From NCBI GenBank assembly GCA_030141605.1, contig JAQGDQ010000965.1:15461-75241 (forward strand): a stretch of DNA of 59,781 nt. Direction: 5' to 3'. A program made the translations under genes and the position numbers. This document shows positions 1 to 14,180 of this stretch, piece by piece (within the stretch, counting starts at the first letter, position 1; each line of letters begins with the position of its first letter). The DNA is from Tubiluchus corallicola (Eukaryota > Priapulida > Priapulimorpha > Priapulimorphida > Tubiluchidae). The notes under the pieces were generated by a model. The model worked only from the letters and a program-made list of their open reading frames with translations. It did no database searches and had not been told where the DNA came from.

Positions 1-600
1 TAAAAAAAATATTTTTTTGTGATTTTTTGTACAAAGTAACGAGTTGTAAGCATTGGCAACACTGAAAACGAACGTTAGAAGGAGAGAAAGAGAAAGAAAA
101 CAAACCAACAAAAGCGCATTTCCGGATTTGCTATTTTACATTGTTTTTTTTTCTCATTGTCTTTTTGTTATCAAGATGGCGAAGTTTCAACCAAAGCATG
201 AGCTGGAGTTCGGTCTGAAAATAACTGAGAGAGACCCAACCACCAGAGACGTACTCTCTGTAGACTACCCTGCAGTTTTAGGACTATTTAATTTTTTTAT
301 GCTCATACGTTCTCTGCGGTTGTCTCTCGTTATTTTCAGACCGAACCTCAGCTCATGCTTTTGGCTGGAATCTCGCCATTTTGATAACAAAGCACAATGA
401 AAAGCAAAATAAAATAAACGCTGGAAATGCTTTTTGCTGGCTTCCATTTTCCTTCCTTTCTAACGTTTTCGCGTGTTGCCACGCTTACAACTCGCCATGC
501 AATAGAAAATCACAAAAAAAATTTTTATAGCGCATTTTTTAGCTTTTATGGATTTTCAAATTTTATTTTATGGATTTTTGGTCTTATTTTATGGATATCC
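1..600. mobile_element. Foldback element, about 600 bp, with inverted halves
   Basis: The left part (about 1-245) is repeated in inverted, diverged form at about 300-590: TCAGACCGAACTCCAGCTC-type sequence, the AAGATGGCG segment and the GTTGCCAAYGCTTACAACTC segment recur on the opposite strand. The right end has a palindromic GGATATCC around 593-600. Short open frames here are by-products of the repeat. Confidence 0.7.
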
Positions 601-1342
601 ATAAAATAAGACCAAAAATCCATAAAATAAAATTTGAAGAATCCATAAGATAAAAAATGCATATAATAAAAATTTTTTTTTTGTGATTTTCTGTACAAAG
701 TAACGAGTTGTAAGCATTGGCAACACTGAAAACGAACGTTAGAAGGAGAGAAAGAGAAAGAAAACAAACCAACAAAAGCGCATTTCCGGATTTGCTATTT
801 TACATTTTGCTTTTTTTTCATTGTCTTTTTGTTATCAAGATGGCGAAGTTTCAACCAAAGCATGAGCTGGAGTTCGGTCTGAAAATAACTGAGAGAGACC
901 CAACCACCAGAGACGTACTCTCTGTAGACTAATAAAATTAAAACTAAGTCCTGCGTGTTTAAAAACACGTTTCAAGCACTCATGTTTTTACTTTTTAATT
1001 GATTTCCCCCTGGGCATCTCGTTCCAGATATAGTCTATTTCTTATTTTATTGATATCCATAAAATAAAATTTCAAAAATCCATAAAATAAGCTATTTTAT
1101 TTATTTTATGCATATCCATAATCTTATGCACCCTGGCATTATACCAAAGCCATAAAGGTTAGCCAGTTGAACATGGCATTTGAGTAATAGTAGCAAGTAT
1201 AATGGACAGTATAATTGATTTGACCTTTAAAGTTGTCTGGGTCGTTGTTGAGTCTTAAATAATGCTAGCATGGTGCTGGATTTAAAATGTAATTTAGTGA
1301 CATTTGTTATAAATAATTGTGATTGTGGGATCGAGTTTTATA

Positions 1343-1625
1343 TGCTAGATAGATAGATAAACAATGCTAGATAGGTAGATAAACAATGCTAGATAGATAG
1401 ATAAACAATGCTAGATAGATAGATAAACAATGCTAGATAGATAGATAAACAATGCTAGATAGATAGATAAACAATGCTAGATAGATAGATAAACAATGCT
1501 AGATAGATAGATAAACAATGCTAGATAGATAGATAAACAATGCTAGATAGATAGATAAACAATGCTAGATAGATAGATAAACAATGCTAGATAGGTAGAT
1601 AAACAATGCTAGATAGATATAGATA
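1343..1625. repeat. 22-bp tandem repeat (ACAATGCTAGATAGATAGAT unit), about 13 copies
   Basis: Near-perfect head-to-tail units with GATA cores in the foldback spacer. A few units carry AGGTAGAT instead of AGATAGAT. Confidence 0.9.
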
Positions 1626-1839
1626 GCATATGAAGATATAGAGATACCTTTCTACAAAGATATAGGAAAGTGTATCTATCTATTTATTTACTTATTTTTA
1701 TTTTATTGAACCATAAGAAAAGAAATTACAGAAGATAAAGAAAAAGCGACTTAAAAAAACATTGTACATCTAAACAAAGAAACCACATAAGTTGTTTAAT
1801 GGTTTAAGCACAAAAAATGTATGCAACAGAGCAACATAA

Positions 1840-1940
1840 CTTACTTATATACTTATAACATTATAACTTATAACACTTATAACATTATTTATATACTTAT
1901 AACATTATAACTTATAACACTTATAACATTACTTATATAT
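1840..1940. repeat. Short AT-rich tandem repeat
   Basis: Repeats of ACTTATATACTTATAACATT with internal ATAACACTTATAACATT variants. Confidence 0.75.
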
Positions 1941-3059
1941 GAGTTATTACAAAGTACAGTTGTGATGGGAACACAAAAGAATTTCCTTCATAGCATATGG
2001 TGTTCTCGGAAATCTTTATTTCTGTATATAAAAAAATGAAAATAATAAATTTGACTGCTTTAAAGGTCAAATCAATTATACTGTCCGTTATACTTGCTAC
2101 TATTACTCAAATGCCAGGTTCAACTGGCCAACCCTTAAGGCTTTGGTATAATGCCAGGGTGCATAAGATTATGGATATGCATAAAATAAATAAAATAGCT
2201 TATTTTATGGATTTTTGAAATTTTATTTTATGGATATCAATAAAATAAGAAATAGACTATATCTGGAATGAGATGCCCAGGGGGAAATCAATTAAAAAGT
2301 AAAAATAGGAGTGTTTGAAACGTGTTTTTAAACACACAGGACTTAGTTTTAATTTTATTAGTCTACAGAGAGTACGTCTCTGGTGGTTGGGTCTCTCTCA
2401 GTTATTTTCAGACCAAACTCCAGCTCATGCTTTGGTTGAAACTTCGCCATCTTGATAACAAAAAGACAATGAAAAAAAAACAAAATGTAAAATAGCAAAT
2501 CCGGAAATGCGCTTTTGTTGGTTTGTTTTCTTTCTCTTTCTCTCCTTCTAACGTTCGTTTTCAGTGTTGCCAATGCTTACAACTCGTTACTTTGTACAAA
2601 CAATCACAAAAAATTTTTTTATTATTTTATGCATTTTTTATCTTATGGATTCTTCAAATTTTATTTTATGGATTTTTGGTCTTATTTTATGGATATCCAT
2701 AATCTTATGCAGCCTGTATAATGCAGATGAACAGACAGACGCATGTATAGAGAGTCCACATTTACCCCTCATCAATGCTATGTTTAGAGAAGGGATAAAA
2801 ATCAATACTTCATGTCTCATTATCAAAACTCAGTGTCTCTTCACACTATGCTTATTTTCAGAGTAAATTTCAAATACACGGAAATTGTAAAAATCTGGTT
2901 GATTTAAAGACTTTACAAAATTTTACAATGTTAAAAAAGACTGATGCACTTAATAGAAATGTCACCACAGTACACATCATACCCAACTACATTTCACAGT
3001 GCATTCTTTTACAGTTCTACTCAACGTATTTTTCTACAAAAGCATTTTGTATACTGTAC

Positions 3060-6000
3060 CTTGTGCATTAAAAAGGACTGTACATATTGTAGACAATAGC
3101 GCCAAAGTTATAAGATCTCCGAGGCTTGCTGCTATAGGTGTCGCTACATTGTCTGGATTTATATTACATTTTCTTGACAAAACAACAACTATTATCATGA
3201 TGGACCCTACAAAAAGTATGGGAAATCGTTCAAAAACTGATGCAACAGCACACTTACAATAATAAAATCATGCACATAGTATTAGTATTAGTATTAGATA
3301 TGGTATCGTATTAAAATAAATGTGGAAATTGTGCATAAAACATACATTATGAATGCACAGACCAATCTCTTACAAGAGATGTGCTGAGAACAGTCAACTG
3401 CTAGCTGTGCAGCGTGAGGAAGAAAGAGAGAACTTAGTACAGCTTTACTTTGATGTACTTCTCTACTTTAACAAGATCCCGCTTGTCCACCCATTTTCTT
3501 ACGATACAAAAAGGGAGATGGAATAGGATACCCAGGGAAGAGCGCCTCTGGGTTTGCGGAACGGACGCCAACGATGAAGAACTTTATAGCAATTTGGACT
3601 TTACTTATATACAGACACTACATAACAGTTTGGACCAACACAACAGATTCAGAAAAGCTTAATTGTCGACTTAAGGACGATTTTGCTGCGCAAGCACATA
3701 TATCAATTCTCTGGCGTCATTAGTGGTTAATTTTGGATTTTTGATTAATTTTGGGGGTGAGATTATTTTGTTTATAAAATATATTTAGAAAGACCTGACA
3801 TTTCACAGTGGCAAACATCTAATAAGTCACAAATGTGACCATGTTTAAAACTGCAACATATTTATGTACAGAAAAAACGTACCATTGTAAAGATATCAAT
3901 AAACGCGACATTTAAGTAACAAATCTCACCTAAAATTGCACTAGCTAAGGAAGCCGTTACTAAAGAACTCGCACACATGAGCAGTGCATCGCTCCACAAA
4001 AATTTCCCGTCCGGGATCCAACCCATAACGATGGCCGCCATGGACGCCAGAAATCCAACAACGGTGGCTTGGCATTGTAGGATAGCCATGTTGCCCAACA
4101 CCATCTTCCACAATTCAGCACGGACCTCCATATGCCCGAGATTCGCCTAAAATATGTCAACCAATCGTGAACTCATTAGTAAATAAACGTATTTTCATAA
4201 TTCTTCATGGCATTTTACCACTCAGTGTGAAGACTTGTTATTTACATTTATTGAGATGGGTTCGATTCCAAAGTTATGCAAGGAAGTCAAACGCACTGAC
4301 AAAAATTAAATAGTATCTAACAAAAGTCAGCTTAGAAACCTGTCATTTTCATGAACATATTTTGGTATAGAATTTAAAAGTCGACCAAGTAGGTTGTCGC
4401 AGATGCGAGCATTTAAAACTACAAATCAAAATTAATAATAAACTGTAATTTAAATGCTGTAAAAAATATAAAAACATCTAAAGGTCCCTGGTTCATTCCC
4501 GGGTTTTGGCAACAAACTCAATGTCGTGACGCTAAACTTGTCGCTGGGGTGTTTTGGGGAGAGCCAGCAACCGACATTGGCAGGTTTATCAGACTGTTTT
4601 TGTAGTTGCGATGTTCGTGTTAAACAGATGAAATCACTGGATGAAAACATGGTTTAACTTTGCAATCTGTATTCTACTCAAAATCATAGTCTCATACTCA
4701 GTCCACATATACACGAAAATGGTAAACATAATCAACAGTAGTAAACAAAAGTTAAAGTAAATCCATCAGCCAATATATCATGGCACCCGAGTCAAAACGT
4801 TATTATAACCTCACAACTGTTTAAGCCTATTGCTTGTCCTCTAATCTTGCTACCAAGTGTCAAAAACTACTACATTCACAGAGAAGCCCAGTAACCCAGT
4901 TCCATACAAACATATAGCAGTAGCAAGTACATACATATATTGGAAACTTCCAAGTGTACAACCAGATGTCAGCACTGACTTTGTGGTAGTGAAAAACAAA
5001 AGTTTAAAACTACAAATCAAAATTATTAATAAACTGTAAGTTAAATGCTCGCATCTGCAACACAGGTTACATTATGTCGAACTTCAAATTACGGGAAAAA
5101 ACATTTTAGAATAATTTACATACTTCTTTAGCAAACTGTTGCACTGTAAATATTTTTTGTCCAATTAGCAATCTTAAAGATTAAATACTGTGCAAAGAAA
5201 TTAAGTAGGCATTAAAGTCGCACTAATGAGAAAAGGAAAGATCAAATGCAAATAACTCATCCAGCACTGTTCACCCATCATTGTATATATTGGCACAAAA
5301 ACTGATTAGAAAGTGTGGAAGTTGTAATTAGGTGCTGCCATCTATGGGCTAATCTTGTTACATTCTACCAGCTGACTTACCCCCAGTATAATTGTATGGT
5401 TCTCTTCCTATTTTAAAGTAATGGTTGTTGTGAAGCCTGTGCAAGTCTGCATAGGTCACCTATACCTATATATGACTGGTTTTGCTTTCTACTCTCACTC
5501 TCAGTGCAGTGCAGCAGTCATGCTACTCATGTGTCTGTAGTTTTTAATAAACACTTTTCTATTGTGTGCAGTGCAAATATGTATTATAGATTTTTTACTC
5601 TTGTTCATACTTCTGTGCCTAAACTCAATCATAACAAAGTGAGAGATCAACAACTTCAAACATGACTTTCACAGAAAGCACTTATACATACTCGCCACTT
5701 ACTGCTGCTTGCTCAACAACCGATACTTAAATTTTAAAAGTTGAATTCATTCCATTTTGATTTCAGTGATTTCAGAAAAAAATGACTGTTTCTTTCAGTT
5801 CATAGTTCATCCCTTAAACATTTCTAGATAAATTACTAAGGTTGCCCTCGTGTTAGGCGCAGCGTGATAGCAAACACACACACACACACATCGGAATAGA
5901 TAGATCTCACAACAAGTATCGTTTATACATGGCAGAGGCAACATCTTTGCCGCAACAATAAATATTACAAAGATCCTATGTCAATTACAAGTGAATCGAC

Positions 6001-9000
6001 TCCAATTACATTTTGCTAGAAACCTGATAGTTATTGCGATATTTCCATTCTGAAGGCGGAATACTGTTACAAGTCAGTGCTTGCTGACGTCTAACACACC
6101 TTTCCCAGAAACGTGGGCGGCTGAACAGATTCAGCGATGTGCTGTTCAATTTTGATTAAATGAAATGATTTCGTCCACCGCCATGGTCGACGTATCGCCA
6201 CTACCTCAGCTTTAGATATGGAACTACTATCTAACTTTAGAGAGAAAACCGAGTTCATAGATTAAAACAACAAAATCAGCTTCAGTCACAGTTACAGTCG
6301 GTACGCCTAGACCAGGGGTGTGCAAATTATCCGACTAGCCGGGCCACATTAAACTTTCCCGCAATTCCTGCGGGCCACACGCAGTTTGATCAAGGAGCCA
6401 AGTACAGAAAGGCCTAATAACGATTTTTTTTGCATCCGACCTGCGTACATCATTACTACTACACCCAAGAAACTATTTTAGAAGTTATTAAAATTTATCT
6501 TACAAACCATATATTTCTACTTTCAGGACAGATAGTGGTAATTTCAATACAATGCGTATTAGTAATGTGTATCACACAGTCTGTGTAGTACAGTGTTATT
6601 AAGCTACAACCGTCTTGTAAGGGTTAATGGCATCCGATCTAGTAGAAAAAACTACCCGCACTATCTTTGGGATCGTGGCGCGGACTTCAGCTGGATACAC
6701 CCAATTAATCGCCCGGGCCGCACTTTCATTAGGTTGACAAATCTTTTCACGGGCCGCACAAATTCTCTCGGCGGGCCGCAAGTGGCCCGCGGCCGCAATT
6801 TGCACACCCCTGCTTTGGTCTTTTTGCATGAGTGCTTATTCCAAGTTTTCCCAAAAAAACAGACAGTAACACATCAAGCTTGTCCTGCCACTGGCCATAC
6901 AAGCATTTCCTAAATCAGAATAGGTAACATAGAGACTGCATGGCCAGTTCTACAAGCCATAAATCATTTATGCAGTACCTGTGTGGAGAGTCTAGAGGCA
7001 AGAGTCATTTCAAGATTTCCCTTCAGTCCCAACAAAGCTGGCACGAGAATGAAGATTTCCGTCACCTGAATGAACACCTGCCAATGCTGAAATCAATGGA
7101 AACCAATTCCAGGTTAGCTATCACCTGTGCTCTTTCAACTCACAACCAAAAACTTTCATAGGCAAGATAAACAATGGCATCGTAAAACAACTGTATCGTC
7201 TAAATAAATTATGTAACAAAAAATTAGATAATGTCTAAGAGGGAGGGAGTAATGAGTGTGGTGAGGAGGAAAGGGGGGTTCAGTCAAGTGCTAGATAACA
7301 TTTCAGATTCTTTCTTCATACAAGTGCTTATGAAAGCTAGTGGAAAACTCGCTTGCAAAAAATTAAAAATGCCGCAAATAAAAAATTAGATAAGTCTAAG
7401 AGGGAGGGAGTAATGAGTGTGGTGAGGAGGAAAGGGGGGGTTCAGTCAAGTGCTAGATAACATTTCAGATTCTTTCTTCGTACAAGTGCTTATGAAAGCT
7501 AGTGGAAAACTCGCTTGCAAAAAATTAAAAACGCCGCAAATAAAAAATTACATAATGTCTAAGAGGGAGGGAGTAATGAGTGTGGTGAGGAGGAAGGGGG
7601 GGTTCAGTCAAGTGCTAGATAACATTTCAGATTCTTTCTTCGTACAAGTGCTTATGAAAGCTAGTGGAAAACTCGCTTGCAAAAAATTAAAAACGCCGCA
7701 AATAAAAAATTACATAATGTCTAAGAGGGAGGGAGTAATGAGTGTGGTGAGGAGGAAGGGGGGGGGGTTCAGTCAAGTGCTAGATAACATTTCAGATTCT
7801 TTCTTCGTACAAGTGCTTATGAAAGCTAGTGGAAAACTCGCTTGCAAAAAATTAAAAACGCCGCAAATAAAAAATTACATAATGTCTAAGAGGGAGGGAG
7901 TAATGAGTGTGGTGAGGAGGAAGGGGGGGGGGGGGGTTCAGTCAAGTGCTAGATAACATTTCAGATTCTTTCTTCGTACAAGTGCTTATGAAAGCTAGTG
8001 GAAAACTCGCTTGCAAAAAATTAAAAACGCCGCAAATAAAAAAGTAGATAAGCGAAAATCTTTTAAACACATTTGTTATCAATCTACAAGAAATAAATCA
8101 TATTTAATGGCTTTTGCCATAATTATATGAAGTAATAATATCACAAATTCAACTTTTAATTTAATTCAATTACTTTGATAATTGAATTCAAGTACTTTTG
8201 CATTTTTCGCTACACCTATGAACATGGCTGCTTAGGTCTCATTACTTTCTTTAATAATAGTGATCATTTATAGTACTTTACTGATTATATATTGTATTTC
8301 ACTGATTATATATTGTATTCCAAAAATGTGTGTCACTTGATTATGATATTTGTTAAACCAATAAATTATTCTGAATTTGAATATCATCAAACTTTAATTT
8401 TTCAAGATAAATGTTTTGGGTCCACGCTACACAGATGAATTAGAGAAAGTAAAACCTAAAAACTGAGACAAATTTGATAAACAAAATGAATATATCTATA
8501 GATGAGATATTAGTAAATCTCAGCAACTTTTAGCTGAAAGCACCCAGTGTTACGTAGCAACAGCGGCGGATTATGATTTTATGGGCCTTAGGCTTGAGCT
8601 TGGAACGGGCCTTTTAAATGTTGCTACACTGCTGAGCTGACGTGTTTTTGTGGAGCTCTCGTCGTTTGTAAGTAATTATAACTGACTTTGCCCCCAGAAA
8701 AATTTGGAAACTGAAATTTTGAACTTAAACTTAAACTGTGTAAACGTGAATTGTGTAAACTTGATTTGTGTAAACCCGATTTGAAATATAGTGACTGACT
8801 TTTGAAAAAAAAACTTTTTTCTATATTTTATTTTGGCGGGCCCCTTGCTCTTTTGTCAATTTATCTTTTTTTACAAAAAAAATTTTTTTTCGTTTTATTT
8901 TGCCGGGCCCCTTTTGGTCCCGGGCCTTAGGCTTCAGCCTATTCAGCCTATAGGGCTATCCGCTACAGCGTAGCAAAGCAAGGCCTTGATTTACCACCGA

Positions 9001-12000
9001 AAATTTTATTTAAATTTCAGAACTATAATAATTTTTCCTCGATTTACAAGTTTTTTTTATTATTTCGCAATCTAAAAATGCAGCAACTGAATTTACAAAC
9101 AGCATAACATCGAATGTATTTATATAAAATGTTTTTTAAGCAAATCAGTTTCTAGATAGTTTTTCTATGTTTCACCTACAGTCATGTTTCAGCAAGTCTT
9201 TGCAATCATTTTCGCTATAATTTCAGATGTTGTTGCAATATTCTTGAAAAAAATGTAATTATCAACATCACAGATTTGTGGTTGTTCTGTTTCTTCTTGC
9301 CGTTGTTATCTCTGAGCATGGCATTTGAATACCTCTTTGTTCAAAATCTTGGCGGTAATAGCTCATATTTAAAGGTCAGGTTCATAAAAATTAAGCGTTT
9401 GTGGTGTGCTAGCATAATATTATATTTTAATTGTGAAATAAGGTTCGTAAATTATACAATCTCTTTTTTTACTTTTTAATTCCTGCTTTTTCGCAACGCA
9501 AGCTATGAAACACTGAACTAGAATCTTAGCTTTGTTTCTTTTGGTTTTGGGTACAGTTTACATGTTTCTTGTGGGATATTAAAGTGACATAAGTGCATGT
9601 GAAAAATATTTTCAGTTCATTATGATTGCAGTAGGTTTTATATGTCAAATGTAGACCAGCGCTAACTCAAATGTAGATTTAGGTAATTCAAATGTGTCTT
9701 GGTAACTCAAATGTAGATTTAGGTAATTCAAATGTGTCTTGGTAACTCAAATGTAGATTTAGGTAATTCAAATGTGTCTTGGTAACTCAAATGTAGATTT
9801 AGGTAATTCAAATGTGTCTTGGTAACTCAAAGGTAGACTTAGGTAGTTCAAATGTGTCTTGGTAACTCAAATGTAGACTTAGGTAGTTCAAATGTGTCTT
9901 GGTAACTCAAATGTAGACTTAGGTAATTCAAATGTGTCTTGGTAACTCAAATGTAGACTTAGGTAGTTCAAATGTGTTAACAATGGTTTTCAACAAATCT
10001 TGAGCGTTTTTGGTAAGTCAAATGTAGACACATGTCAAGTCAAATGTGACATTGGTATCTCAAATGTGGATAGGTGGTAAAGTTTAAGGATGTTAAATTT
10101 AATCTTCTTTAATTTCAATTTAATAATTGCTCCTAAGTTAAAATAACAACGTTATAGGCCTACTAATAGATGCACTATCTTTGGTTTATCTTTTTCTAAT
10201 TTGCACTTAAATAACTTAATTACTGATTTATTCAAAGTAATGCATCTACATTTGACTTACCTAAGTCACATTTGAGTTACCAAAACACATTCGAAATTCC
10301 TATGTCTACATTTGACTTACCTAAGTCACATTTGAACTTTCCTGTGTCTACATTTGACGTGTATATACTACACAAATGTGCATATGAATTTCATATATTC
10401 CACAGGGCCATTAAAAAAAACATTCCTAGCGGCGCTTGGAGGAGATTTTGGAAGAAAATTTGTAACTCCTTGGAAAGAGGAGAAACCAGGTTACGTCTCT
10501 TTTACAACTATATATGGACAGTCCCTTTTTATAAATGCCTCTACCAAGATGAATGACTACAAGCTTGTTTTGGAAAATGCTTTTTCTGGACAACTCTGTA
10601 TATTTTGATGTCCTAATAATGATAACAGTTTATTTTTATGATGTGAGTAATTAGAAATGTGATACGCTAAATTTATATGCAACGAAATTTTAAACTCTAG
10701 TGTTTTTATGTTATCCAAACTGTATAATACAGGCAAATTCTCTTCAGCTTAAACCGTTATAATACATAAATTTTAACTAACATCCATTTTATTTTATTAA
10801 TAATCACAAATCCTTATATTTTATTATGTGCAAATATTTAAAATTATTTTTTAAACGAATATCAGTTGTGTATACTGTATACAGTAAAAAAAATTTTACT
10901 CACAATAAATGAAATGCTGTAGATATAATAGTGCATTAATTAAAAAAGCTATATATAGAGTATTTTCTTAAAAACGTAGAAACATAACTGAAAGTTCAAA
11001 TTACACTTAAAACATATTCTGCTTAGCATTGTAGCACAGCAAAGTTGGGTAATAAAGTACTAGCACACCACAAATACTTTGTTTAGAGAAAGTATATCTT
11101 CAAAATACAAACTGCTGCACCAAGATTTTGAATTGTAGCACAGCAAAGTTGGGTAATAAAGTACTAGCACACCACAAATACTTTGTTTAGAGAAAGTATA
11201 TCTTCAAAATACAAACTACTGCATCAAGATTTTGAAGAGGGGGAGAACCTTTGTCACAGTTCTTCATAATAAAGATGAAAACTGCACAGCTGCTTTTTTA
11301 CGACACAACCATTGCAAGTTTTATCAAGCACAATGCAATGACATCTGAAATTATACAGGTTTTACACGTCAAATGTAGACATAGGAATTTCGAATATGTT
11401 TTGGTAACTCAAATGTGACTTAGGTAAGTCAAATGTAGACACAGGAATTTCGAATGTGTTTTGGTAACTCAAATGTGACTTAGGTAAGTCAAATGTAGAT
11501 GCGGTACTTTGAATAAATCGGTAATTAACTCATTTAAGTGCAAATTGCAAAAAGATAAAACCAAATTAAAATTATATTTTATGGTCATGGTGCTATCGGC
11601 AGCATCAATTTTTATTATATTTAATTAATTTGCAACATTTGTATGGACGTTAATACATTTTTCAAATATAATGAAAATGTTTATTAATGAATTAGTTTCT
11701 CTCAAGAAACATTGCTTATTTTAAGAATGTATTGTTTTCTCTAACAGTTCCAATGGTATGTAAAGTTTGCAGAATATTAGTGAACCTATAACGTTGTTAT
11801 TTTAACTTAGGAGCAATTATTAAATTTAAATTAAAGAAGATTAAATTTAACATCCTTAAACTTTACCACCTATCCACATTTGAGATACCAATGTCACATT
11901 TGACTTGACATGTGTCTACATTTGACTTACCAAAAATGCTTAAGATTTCTTGAAAACCATTGTTAACACATTTGAACTACCAAAGTCTACATTTGAGTTA

Positions 12001-14131
12001 CCAAGACACATTTGAACTACCTAAGTCTACATTTGAGTTACCAAGACACATTTGAATTACCTAAATCTACATTTGAGTTAACGCAGGTCTACATTTGACA
12101 TGTAAAACCTATAATACGAATTATTGTACAGGGTTATTCAAAATAGTGTGGTATGGTATAATGCACTGCCTGAACTATAGCTGCAAAACCACACACACAA
12201 TAAAGATAATTTTTCACCATACCTGAACAATATCCAACACCATCCCGGCTCCCACCATTCCAAACCCGGCAATGAGAAATGGAAAGAATACTTGGAGTCC
12301 AATCATCCATGATGCTTCTTCAACGGCAACCACACTCACCTGTACAAATATAAAAACCAATTAAATTACGTGCTTTAAACATTCTTATAACAAAACAATT
12401 TTGAAATCATTTTCTCTTACGAAATGGAAAACTAAATAAAATTTTATTTTGTCTCCAAAAAAAGAAAGAAAGTCGGATAATAAATTTGTTCTCATCAACG
12501 ACATTAGCAACTTTTACAGCACTTCAGACTGATATCGACTGCCCGTTTGTAAAAATGCAAAGCTGGCTAAACAAAATTCAAATTGAACAAGCATGGCTAA
12601 TTAAACATCCTTAATGAAACACACTAACAACTGAATCCTTAAACATCATATTTAGAAATACTAATATTACAACCTAAATAACTATGGAAGTTTTTGCTGA
12701 ATCAATTAAAGTGGTTTATTTATGATATTGCAGCAATGATCAGGCTGAAATAACAACAACAAAATAATTACATATAATACTGCCATACCACATAGAGCGT
12801 AAGTACAAATATAAATGTTTCGAATTATACTAGTTTAAGAATTGTTTCTTTAATCACAAAAGTAAAACTGCAAATAATATAACGTTCTAAATGTTAAACA
12901 TCTGCTTGACACTGCATGGAGTTCTTATTGTTAAATGTGTTAAAAATTACCTCCTGGCAAACAGCAATACGGGTGCTCTTCATATGCTGAAATCTTCGAG
13001 ATCCTCTACAACCCTTTGAACACGTTCGATTTCAGTCATGATCACTCACTCAGGTTTATTGACAGCTTGCCTGTGATTTTATCCTTAATGATGTTTAGAT
13101 AAGGCTCCATTTTGTATTTGCATTTAGCCCTCTGTAAAGTCCTGAGCTTGTTACGGCCTCCCTTTTTCTTATCATCTCACTGAAACAACGAAAGATTTCT
13201 TCTAGTGCCAATGTCTGAACCAGCACGGAAGCGTAGCAGTGAGAGCTAGAGACTTAATGTGGCTTAGAAATGCAACTCTTTAATAGAAATGCAAAAACGA
13301 AAACCAATCTCAGGAGTATGTTACAGTACACTTACATGGCCGTCAGTATCAACATCTCCCTCAATAAGTGGCTCTTGGTCACTAGGAAGTTTAGGAATGT
13401 ACACTAGTTCTTCGGAATCACCAAGTCGGGTTTCCGCTAATGGGGGAATTGAGCCATTATTAAGCTGTTCCTGTAAAGCGCACAATTGCCAAAACTATAA
13501 CATCCAACTATTATCCAAATATCACAAATGTCATTCTAGTAACCAACTTTACTTGACCTGCAGTTTATCATTTTGTTCTACTTAATTTTAAGTCAAAATT
13601 TTGTTATATTATTGGAAATTTGTTACCTAGCACACACATATTTCCTAGATTTCGTTAGAATGCACTTTTCTACTAAACACAGTACAGTCGACCCTCGTTA
13701 AACCGGACCCCGTTAGCCCGGATATCGGATAAGACGGACGTCATCCGTGGTAAAGGAAACTGACCGATTTCCGACCGAGCCGGAACGTTAAACACAACAC
13801 GGCCTACCAACTCACCACGACCCATTGAGGGGCGGAAGCGGCTCACGGTGCCGCCCAGGCTGCTACGATTCCCGCCAAAATTCACTTTGCTTACCCCATC
13901 GAATACGTATGCTGTACTTTTTTATTATTTAAACTGTACAATAATTTCTTTATCCTCACAGGTTAACTATTTTAAAGTAATATACAGTATAGTATATAGT
14001 GCAATGTATATAAGCCTTATGAAGGTTATTATTCCTGTATAATATAGACCATATATAGGCATATCAGATAAATCGGACAATCGGGTAAACCGGACCCCCC
14101 CCCCCAATTAGTCCGGTTTAACGAGGGTTGA

Positions 14132-14180
<49 letters not shown>

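Larger units (their letters stand above)
594..2706. mobile_element. Large foldback element, arms about 640 bp
   Basis: The left arm (about 594-1234) and right arm (about 2060-2706) are near-identical inverted copies. They share CATAAAATAAGACCAAAAAT, the TTGGCAACACTGAAAACG segment, the TCTGGTGGTTGGGTCTC segment, and an inner end reading GGTCAAATCAATTATACTG. The spacer of about 825 bp holds a 22-bp satellite and a degraded AT-rich stretch. No transposase is visible. It lies downstream of the last SLC41 exon in the window, presumably in an intron. Confidence 0.8.
9634..12109. mobile_element. GGTTTTACACGTC element, 2.5-kb copy with about 740-bp inverted arms
   Basis: Outer ends are GGTTTTATATGTCAAATGTA and the inverted TACATTTGACATGTAAAACC, both flanked by TA. 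Arms 9634-10363 and 11358-12109 mirror each other, including the TTAAACTTTACCACCTATCC segment. The core (10364-11357) is unrelated to the smaller copies at 50.1 and 56.2 kb. TA flanks suggest a Tc1/mariner-type or similar transposase acting in trans. Confidence 0.8.

Noticed and set aside
53-932. Repeated frames MATLKTNVRRRERERKQTNK at 53, 717 and 2358
   Set aside because: They follow the foldback repeat copies exactly, lack any domain, and end where the arms end. Shared DNA repeat rather than a gene family.
7450-7956. 168-codon open frame with three internal repeats
   Set aside because: It is simply the 165-bp minisatellite read in one frame; the G-tract length changes would break the frame between units.
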